Positions 58,943-64,000 of a stretch of DNA of 64,000 nucleotides are shown piece by piece. The position numbers were made by a program, and so were the translations under genes. This stretch comes from JBMYTN01 sp049604415 (GTDB lineage Bacteria; Pseudomonadota; Alphaproteobacteria; Rhodospirillales; Rhodospirillaceae): positions 62,001 through 126,000 of the forward strand of contig JBMYTN010000005.1 in the NCBI GenBank assembly GCA_049604415.1, read 5' to 3'. The notes below the pieces were generated by a model that was not told the origin of the DNA, searched no databases, and was given only the letters and a program-made list of their open reading frames with translations. Each line of letters starts with the position of its first letter. Position 1 is the stretch's first letter.

Positions 58943-59713
58943 TTATCGCCCGCCGCCCACATCCAGCAAGGTGCCGGTGACATAGGACGCCGCAGGGGAG
59001 GCGAGCCAAAGCACCGCCTCTGCCACTTCCTGGGCACCGCCGGAGCGCCGCAAAGGCACCGAGGGGGCCAACCGATCCGGGCGGTCAGGGGCTCCGGCGC
59101 TGGCATGGATATCCGTCTCGATCAAGCCTGGGCGGACCGCATTGACCCGGATGCCCTCCGGCGCGACTTCCTTGGACAGGCCCAAGGTGAAGCTGTCGAC
59201 CGCCCCTTTTGAGGCCGCATAGTCAATAAACTCAAACGGGCTGCCGATCCGCGCGGCGATGGACGAAATATTGACGATGGATCCACCGGCCCCGTCCTGG
59301 GCCGTGGACATGCGTTTGACCGCTTCCCGGGCACAGAGCAGGGATCCGAGCACATTGACCCGAAGCATGTGGTCCATACGCTCCGCCGAAAAGCTCTCCA
59401 GCTTGCCGATGGGACCGACGATCCCGGCATTGTTGACCAACACATCCAAGTGGCCAAAGTCAGCGTCCAGGGTGGCATAGAGCGCTAGGATCTGGCGCTC
59501 TTCGGCCACATCGCACTGCACCACCTTGATTTTGCTGCTGGGCGCGGCCTCCAGGCAGGCTTTGCGAGTGATCTCTGCCGCCTCCGGGCTGCCATTATAG
59601 GTCAGCAGCAGGTCATGCCCGGCAGCGGCAAAGGCGGTGGCGCAGGCTGCACCGATACCCCGGGAGGCTCCGGTGATCAGGGTGACGGGGCGGGGGGCGG
59701 GTGGTGCAGACAA
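58943..59713 (-). CDS. Short-chain dehydrogenase/reductase
   Basis: This is a 256-residue classical SDR. It has the NAD(P) motif TGASRGIG, VNNAG, and the catalytic Ser (NISSIAAR) and Tyr-Lys (YAASKGAVD), with a C-terminal YVTGTLLDVGGG. The substrate cannot be told from sequence. Its start lies only six bases after the trpE stop, so it is probably co-transcribed with trpE in the position usually held by trpG. Confidence 0.9.
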   Translation of the reverse strand: MSAPPAPRPVTLITGASRGIGAACATAFAAAGHDLLLTYNGSPEAAEITRKACLEAAPSSKIKVVQCDVAEERQILALYATLDADFGHLDVLVNNAGIVGPIGKLESFSAERMDHMLRVNVLGSLLCAREAVKRMSTAQDGAGGSIVNISSIAARIGSPFEFIDYAASKGAVDSFTLGLSKEVAPEGIRVNAVRPGLIETDIHASAGAPDRPDRLAPSVPLRRSGGAQEVAEAVLWLASPAASYVTGTLLDVGGGR

Positions 59714-59719
59714 TGGGCT

Positions 59720-61243
59720 CTAGTTCCCGGCATATTGCGCCGCGACTTTGGCGGCGTTCATCAGGGCCTTGGCCTTGTGGATGCACTCCTGATGCTCTTT
59801 CTCTGGATCGGAATCCGCCACCACACCGGCTCCGGCCTGGACGGTCATCACCCCGTCTTTGATCAGGCAGGTCCGCAAGGCGATGCAGGTGTCCATGCTG
59901 CCATTGGCGGCGAAATAGCCCACAGTCCCGGCATAAAAGCCCCGGCGGATCGGTTCCAGCTCGTCAATGATTTCCATGGCCCGCACTTTCGGCGCTCCGG
60001 AAACCGTTCCGGCAGGAAAGCCCGCCAGCAAGGCGGACAGGGCGTCATGGCGGTCGCGGTCCAAGGTGCCTTCCACATTGGAGACAATGTGCATGACATG
60101 GGAGTAATACTCCACGAACATCTGATCCGTTACCGTAACGGAGCCGATCTCGCTGACCCGTCCGGTGTCATTGCGACCCAGATCCAAGAGCATCAGATGC
60201 TCGGCCAACTCCTTGGGGTCAGCCATCAAATCATCCGCATTGGCCTTGTCCTGCGCCGGGGTTGCGCCCCGGGGCCGCGTGCCGGCAATGGGGCGGATGG
60301 TCACCGTATCGCCGCGCAGCCGGACCAGGATTTCCGGGCTGGCACCAACAATCTGGAAGGCGCCCAAATCCAGATAAAACATAAAGGGCGAAGGGTTGGT
60401 GCGCCTTAGGGCGCGGTAGAGCGAGAACGGCGGCAGGGTGAAGGGCACCTGGAAGCGCTGTGACAGCACCACCTGGAAGATGTCCCCGGCGTAGATATAT
60501 TCCTTCGCCTTGCGGACCATCTCGCGATAGGTCGGCGGCTCCATCAAATGTTCCGGATCCGGGCTTTCCAAAGCCTCGTTTAGAATGCTGCGGCCCCGGG
60601 GCAGGGGTTGGTCATAATCCTCCACCGCCCGCATCAAACGCTCCGCGGCATCATCCCAGGCGGTTTCTGCGCTTGTGTCCGGATCATGCCAGACCGGGGT
60701 GACCAGGGTGACCCGGTGGGCGACATTGTCAAAAATCGCCATGATCATCGGGCGCAGGAAGACGGCGTCGGGCACGGCGATGGGGTCGGGGTTCTCATCG
60801 GGGACCCGGGGCTCAACCAGTCGGACACAGTCATAGCCCATATAGCCCGCCACCACCGAGGCCATCGGTGGCAATTCCGGCGGCAAGTCGATCCGCGAGG
60901 CCTCAATCAGGCGGCGCAGAGACTTTAAGGTCTCGCCATCGGCTTCAAAGCGCTCCGGATCCTTATCCACATGGCGGTTGATCTCGGCCTTTTGTCCGGT
61001 GGCCCGCCAGATCACATCGGGGCGAAAGCCGATGATGGAATAGCGCCCACGCACCTCGCCACCAACCACAGAGTCCAACAGGAAGGCATGGGCCCCGCCA
61101 GCCGTGAGCTTCATCATCGCCGAGACCGGGGTTTCCAGATCCGCCACTAGATGGGTGTAGACCACTTGATGCACGCCTTGGGCATAACGCTCGGCGAACC
61201 CGTCCTCAAGGGTCGGGAAAAAGATGATATCCGTAGAGGTCAT
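59720..61243 (-). CDS. trpE: Anthranilate synthase component I
   Basis: This enzyme makes anthranilate from chorismate with ammonia from TrpG. The 507-residue protein has the N-terminal LLDSVVGGEVRGRYSIIGFRP (Trp feedback region) and the chorismate-binding core with FQVVLSQRF, SPEILVRLRG, IRPIAGTRPRGA and GFPAGTVSGAPKVRAMEIIDELEP. ATG 61243 is used because an upstream TTG is unlikely. No normal SD precedes it; a hairpin plus U-run is pressed against the start. See the leader. Confidence 0.95.
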   Translation of the reverse strand: MTSTDIIFFPTLEDGFAERYAQGVHQVVYTHLVADLETPVSAMMKLTAGGAHAFLLDSVVGGEVRGRYSIIGFRPDVIWRATGQKAEINRHVDKDPERFEADGETLKSLRRLIEASRIDLPPELPPMASVVAGYMGYDCVRLVEPRVPDENPDPIAVPDAVFLRPMIMAIFDNVAHRVTLVTPVWHDPDTSAETAWDDAAERLMRAVEDYDQPLPRGRSILNEALESPDPEHLMEPPTYREMVRKAKEYIYAGDIFQVVLSQRFQVPFTLPPFSLYRALRRTNPSPFMFYLDLGAFQIVGASPEILVRLRGDTVTIRPIAGTRPRGATPAQDKANADDLMADPKELAEHLMLLDLGRNDTGRVSEIGSVTVTDQMFVEYYSHVMHIVSNVEGTLDRDRHDALSALLAGFPAGTVSGAPKVRAMEIIDELEPIRRGFYAGTVGYFAANGSMDTCIALRTCLIKDGVMTVQAGAGVVADSDPEKEHQECIHKAKALMNAAKVAAQYAGN

Positions 61244-61253
61244 AAGCAAAAAA

Positions 61254-61327
61254 GCCTGTCAGCAGTCCGGAATCTGATCCCAGACAGGTCGGTATCCTGC
61301 CCGGCTACCATTCAGAAGCCGGGCAGG
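61254..61327 (-). promoter_or_regulatory. Candidate attenuator hairpins in the trpE leader
   Basis: Hairpin A is a perfect 11-bp stem: CCTGCCCGGCT (61327-61317) with AGCCGGGCAGG (61306-61296). Hairpin B is CCTGTC (61288-61283) with GACAGG (61260-61255), which continues into CTTTTTT directly before the trpE ATG. GCAGG of hairpin A can pair instead with CCTGT of hairpin B, giving a weak antiterminator. Confidence 0.5.
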
Positions 61328-61397
61328 CAATTGAAAATCGAGAAGGGGGGCTTCTATACACCCTTCCAAGGGTTCTGAGGGGGCTCAATAGCCTCAT
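61305..61397 (-). CDS. Possible trp leader peptide ORF ending in Trp
   Basis: This is a 30-codon frame with AGGA five bases before its ATG (61397). It ends in PASEW and TAG at 61305-61307. The sole Trp codon, at 61308-61310, falls in the loop of hairpin A. Classic leader peptides have tandem Trp codons, so this is only a candidate. If transcription starts downstream of the TATAGA at 61358-61353, the ORF would not be in the message. Confidence 0.3.
   Translation of the reverse strand: MRLLSPLRTLGRVYRSPPSRFSIACPASEW
61353..61373 (-). promoter_or_regulatory. TATAGA with adjacent 14-bp dyad, candidate trpE promoter/operator
   Basis: On the minus strand TATAGA (61358-61353) is immediately preceded by ACCCTT-GG-AAGGGT (61373-61360), a perfect dyad that would occupy the promoter spacer. 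No -35 match is seen at 17-18 bp. Confidence 0.35.
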
Positions 61398-61420
61398 CAG
61401 TGTCCTGGTAAGTGACCTGG

Positions 61421-63361
61421 TCAGTGCGTGGGGCCGTCCTGGGAGAAGGCCGCATTCAGGGCGGCTTGGTTATAGTTTACCCCAGCCGCGTTGCGCAGGC
61501 TTTCCACCCAGGCCGAGCCAATGGTGGCGGAATAGGCCTCCGAAAGCTGCTGGGTGACAGCAACTGCCATGGGATTGTCGTCCGAGGCGGGTTGGATCTC
61601 CTGCAAAACCACCAGGGCCGCATCGCCATTGGGCAAGGAAATGGCCTGGCTGTCCCCCCGGGAGGATAGGGCGAACAGAGCCTCAAAAACAGGACGCTCA
61701 GGAACGACGGTCTCCTCGGCCGCCCCAGGGCCTAAGGTGCCCAAGCGGGTAACCGTCGGGATCGCCGTCAGGGTCACGGCAGGTTCTTCGCTGGCCATGG
61801 CGTCAAAGGTCATGGTTTCCCCCAGCCCGATCACTTGATCGGCCAAGGCTTCGGCCTTGTTCAAGGCGGCATTGCTGCGCTGGTCCGCCCGCCACAGGGT
61901 GATGACCTGATCACGGACTTCTGCCAAGGGCTTGGCACTGGGCGGGGTGATGCTGTCCACCCGGACCAGGAAGAACCCGGTTTCCGTTTCTTGCAGCAAA
62001 TCCTCTTCGCCTTCGGCCAGGGTAAAGCCACGGTTGATGATCTCGATGCGGTCGGACACCTCCGCCAGAGCCGGGGCGGGGCTGCCCTCTGGCGTGTTGC
62101 CGGTGATTGACAGGGCCGGAACCCGGATCAGGGTTAGGCCGAGGCTGTTGGCGGCCTCTTCCAGGCTATTGCCCGCCGCCATGGCGTCATCCAGATCCGC
62201 CGACAAATTATAAAGCGCATCTTGTGACAGCTCGGCGCTCAGCTCTTCGGTCAGGCTCTCGCGGACCTCATCCAAGGGCGGGACGGTTTCGGCTTGAGCA
62301 CTGTTGACCAGGAACAAATGCCACCCCAGCGGACTTTCGACTGGGGCTCCGACCACGCCAATCTCTTGGGCAAAGACACTGTCAGCAAGACCGCCAGGCA
62401 GGTCCTCAGGGGTTACCGGTCCCATATCCACCACTGCGCTGGCCCCGGCGGCATCGGCGGCGTCTTGGAGGGTGGCTGCCGAGGATTGGATTTGATCATA
62501 GGCCGCCTGGGCGGTGGCTTGATCAGCGAACAGGGCCTGGGACACATCGCGGTTGGCCGGAATGCGCAGATCATCGATCCGGCTGTCATACAGGGCCTGC
62601 AGATCTTCCTCGGGAACCAACACGGAGTCCGCAACCAAGGCGGGGGTTAAGGTGATCACCGACAGGCTACGGAACTCCGGCTCGGTGAAGGCATCGATCT
62701 GGGCATCATAAACCGCCTGAAGCTCGGCCTCATCGCTGGGCTCGGCAGCGGGCGGCGGCAGGGCGGCGGCCGAGACCGTCAGCAATTGACCGGACCGCAA
62801 TTCGGCTTGATAGGACGCTTGCAGATCGGCCACCACGCTCGGGGCTTCGATGGCCCCAAAGACCGGCTCGACAATGGTGCGCCGGATGGTCTGGAGGCGA
62901 CGCTGGGCCTCATAGCCCGCTTCGCTCAAGCGGTTGGCCGCCAACATGGCCCGATATTGCCCCCGGTCAAATTGTCCGGTGTCATTCATGAACAGGGGGT
63001 CGGTGCGGATAGAGGCTGCCAGATGGTCATCGGTCACCATCAGCCCCAGGGAGCGCGCGGTTTCATCCAAGGCGGCAGCTTCGGTCAGCCGTGTCAGGGT
63101 GCGGCTCAGCAGGCCCATGGACAGGGCCTCCTGGGTGCTGAAATCCATACCGTTTTGGCGCAGGACGGACAGGTCCTGTTCAAATTCCAGTCGGATTTGC
63201 TCGGCGCTCAGCTCGGTCTCACCAATGGTGACTGCCGTGTCATAGGCCCCGCCGCCAACCACATAATCACCAATACCCCAGACCCCGAAGCTGAGCATCA
63301 AAAGGAGCAGCATCGCTTTGGCGACCCAAGATTTTGAGCCTTTGCGCATTGAGTGGAGCAT
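61421..63361 (-). CDS. PpiD-like SurA/PpiC periplasmic peptidyl-prolyl isomerase
   Basis: This is an inner-membrane-anchored folding factor of 646 residues. A short cytoplasmic N-terminus and one helix (about 15-33) precede a SurA-type N-terminal domain. A PpiC-like parvulin region follows (around FAQEIGVVGAPVESPLGWHLFLV, residues 325-375), and a C-terminal chaperone part. The length and layout fit PpiD. Whether the parvulin domain is active is unclear. Being upstream of trpE and divergent from tpiA is a common alphaproteobacterial arrangement. ATG 63361 is preferred to TTG 63370. Confidence 0.87.
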   Translation of the reverse strand: MLHSMRKGSKSWVAKAMLLLLMLSFGVWGIGDYVVGGGAYDTAVTIGETELSAEQIRLEFEQDLSVLRQNGMDFSTQEALSMGLLSRTLTRLTEAAALDETARSLGLMVTDDHLAASIRTDPLFMNDTGQFDRGQYRAMLAANRLSEAGYEAQRRLQTIRRTIVEPVFGAIEAPSVVADLQASYQAELRSGQLLTVSAAALPPPAAEPSDEAELQAVYDAQIDAFTEPEFRSLSVITLTPALVADSVLVPEEDLQALYDSRIDDLRIPANRDVSQALFADQATAQAAYDQIQSSAATLQDAADAAGASAVVDMGPVTPEDLPGGLADSVFAQEIGVVGAPVESPLGWHLFLVNSAQAETVPPLDEVRESLTEELSAELSQDALYNLSADLDDAMAAGNSLEEAANSLGLTLIRVPALSITGNTPEGSPAPALAEVSDRIEIINRGFTLAEGEEDLLQETETGFFLVRVDSITPPSAKPLAEVRDQVITLWRADQRSNAALNKAEALADQVIGLGETMTFDAMASEEPAVTLTAIPTVTRLGTLGPGAAEETVVPERPVFEALFALSSRGDSQAISLPNGDAALVVLQEIQPASDDNPMAVAVTQQLSEAYSATIGSAWVESLRNAAGVNYNQAALNAAFSQDGPTH

Positions 63362-63879
63362 GGCAAACAACCGTCACTGTTTAGGGATCAAGACTGGATA
63401 AGGAGAGAAAACCAGGGCAGGCGGAGCAGACGCCCAGCCCTAAACCGGCGCGCATGATAGGAGGCCGCCCCCACACGCCGCAAGGGTTATTGGGTCTGCC
63501 TTTTAAGTGGGCGAGAACCCCAACTCAGCCAAGGGGCAATCTGCCATGGCAGGGGCTGTTGCGCTGTCGCATCGCAGGGCCGGTCAGGCCTGGATCGGGG
63601 GTGGAAGTTTCTGGAAATGCCCCGAACGCTGTGCTAACCCTTGGATCCCATACGGGTCGGAGGGACTTGGTGGGCGCAGCTTTGTGGTTTGAAAAGGGCG
63701 CTTAGGACCGAACTCCGGGACCAATCGACAATAGGATAGCCCGAGAAACGGCCCCGCGACTCGCGATCCGGCAGCGTTTTCTTGGGCCTTTGTGTTGGTG
63801 TTTAGGGATCTGATCGGCAAGAGGGCCAAGGCCTGGAGCCGCGTTGATCCATCGCGTTGCCGAGTGTTGGAGGTATGGT
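63362..63879. other. Divergent intergenic region between ppiD and tpiA
   Basis: This 518-bp region has no convincing gene. It holds the divergent promoters for the PpiD-like gene and tpiA, though no clear -35/-10 pair was fixed. An exact 12-bp direct repeat TGTTTAGGGATC occurs near both ends (63378-63389 and 63799-63810). Confidence 0.55.
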
Positions 63880-64000
63880 ATGCGTCGCCCGCTGATCGCT
63901 GGGAACTGGAAGATGAACGGGACCCGTGATTTCGCCCGTTCTTTGTCGGGAGATCTGGCCTTGAAGCTCTCCGGCGCTGGAGCGGTTGGATTTGACCTGC
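63880..64000 (+). CDS. tpiA: Triosephosphate isomerase, N-terminal fragment
   Basis: The gene runs off the window. ATG 63880 has GGAGG at 63869-63873. The first 40 residues begin RRPLIAGNWKMNGTRDFA, where AGNWKMNG is the diagnostic substrate-binding motif (Asn and Lys) of triosephosphate isomerase, the glycolytic enzyme linking DHAP and GAP. It is divergent from the PpiD-like gene. Confidence 0.95.
   Translation, partial: MRRPLIAGNWKMNGTRDFARSLSGDLALKLSGAGAVGFDL

Overview
The window is a GC-rich stretch of alphaproteobacterial chromosome. It most resembles a Rhodospirillales-type organism, judged from gene order and content rather than from any database search. The clues are: the nuo operon running into birA-coaX-rnj-mce; proS-lolC-lolD-dnaE; an rpsB-tsf-pyrH-frr-uppS-cdsA-dxr-rseP-bamA-ompH-fabZ-lpxA-lpxI-lpxB block; an alphaproteobacterial LexA box (GAAC-N7-GAAC) upstream of lexA; LpxI in place of LpxH; RNase J; and a secreted PHB-depolymerase-like enzyme. 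No phage, transposon, CRISPR array, rRNA or convincing tRNA was seen.

Layout. 1-11232: end of nuoE, then nuoF, G, H, I, J, K, L, M, N (respiratory complex I), with an unusual 322-bp gap between nuoI and nuoJ. 11273-15286: biotin ligase, pantothenate kinase, RNase J and methylmalonyl-CoA epimerase. 15287-16386: a 1.1-kb gene-free, locally AT-rich region with a probable minus-strand structured RNA and several perfect dyads. 16387-23306: proS, lolC/E, lolD and dnaE, followed by three tandem 37-bp repeats. 23597-27115: PHB-depolymerase-like protein, DUF1244 protein and a large SGNH-hydrolase lipoprotein. 27376-42514: translation and envelope genes, namely ribosomal protein S2 and EF-Ts, UMP kinase, ribosome recycling factor, isoprenoid and phospholipid synthesis, outer-membrane assembly and lipid A synthesis. 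The usual lpxD is not in this cluster. 42534-48552 (minus): an unrecognised 984-residue secreted protein, citrate synthase and a glutamyl-tRNA synthetase. 48616-51672: ComEC-like protein and LexA. 51855-61243: tryptophan genes trpC, trpD, trpG and trpE, with trpG and trpE separated by a copper-handling module (CopA ATPase, CopZ-like chaperone), a divergent polysaccharide deacetylase and a short-chain dehydrogenase. 61421-64000: a PpiD-like periplasmic folding factor and the start of tpiA.

The genes mostly form conserved housekeeping operons with short or overlapping junctions. The least explained elements are the structured minus-strand RNA at about 15646-15840, the trpE leader (a small ORF ending in Trp followed by two hairpins, the second with a U-tract against the start codon), the 984-residue secreted protein, the SGNH lipoprotein, the 37-bp repeats and the rearranged lpx and trp clusters. 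All functional calls rest on reading motifs and gene order; no alignment or search was run.
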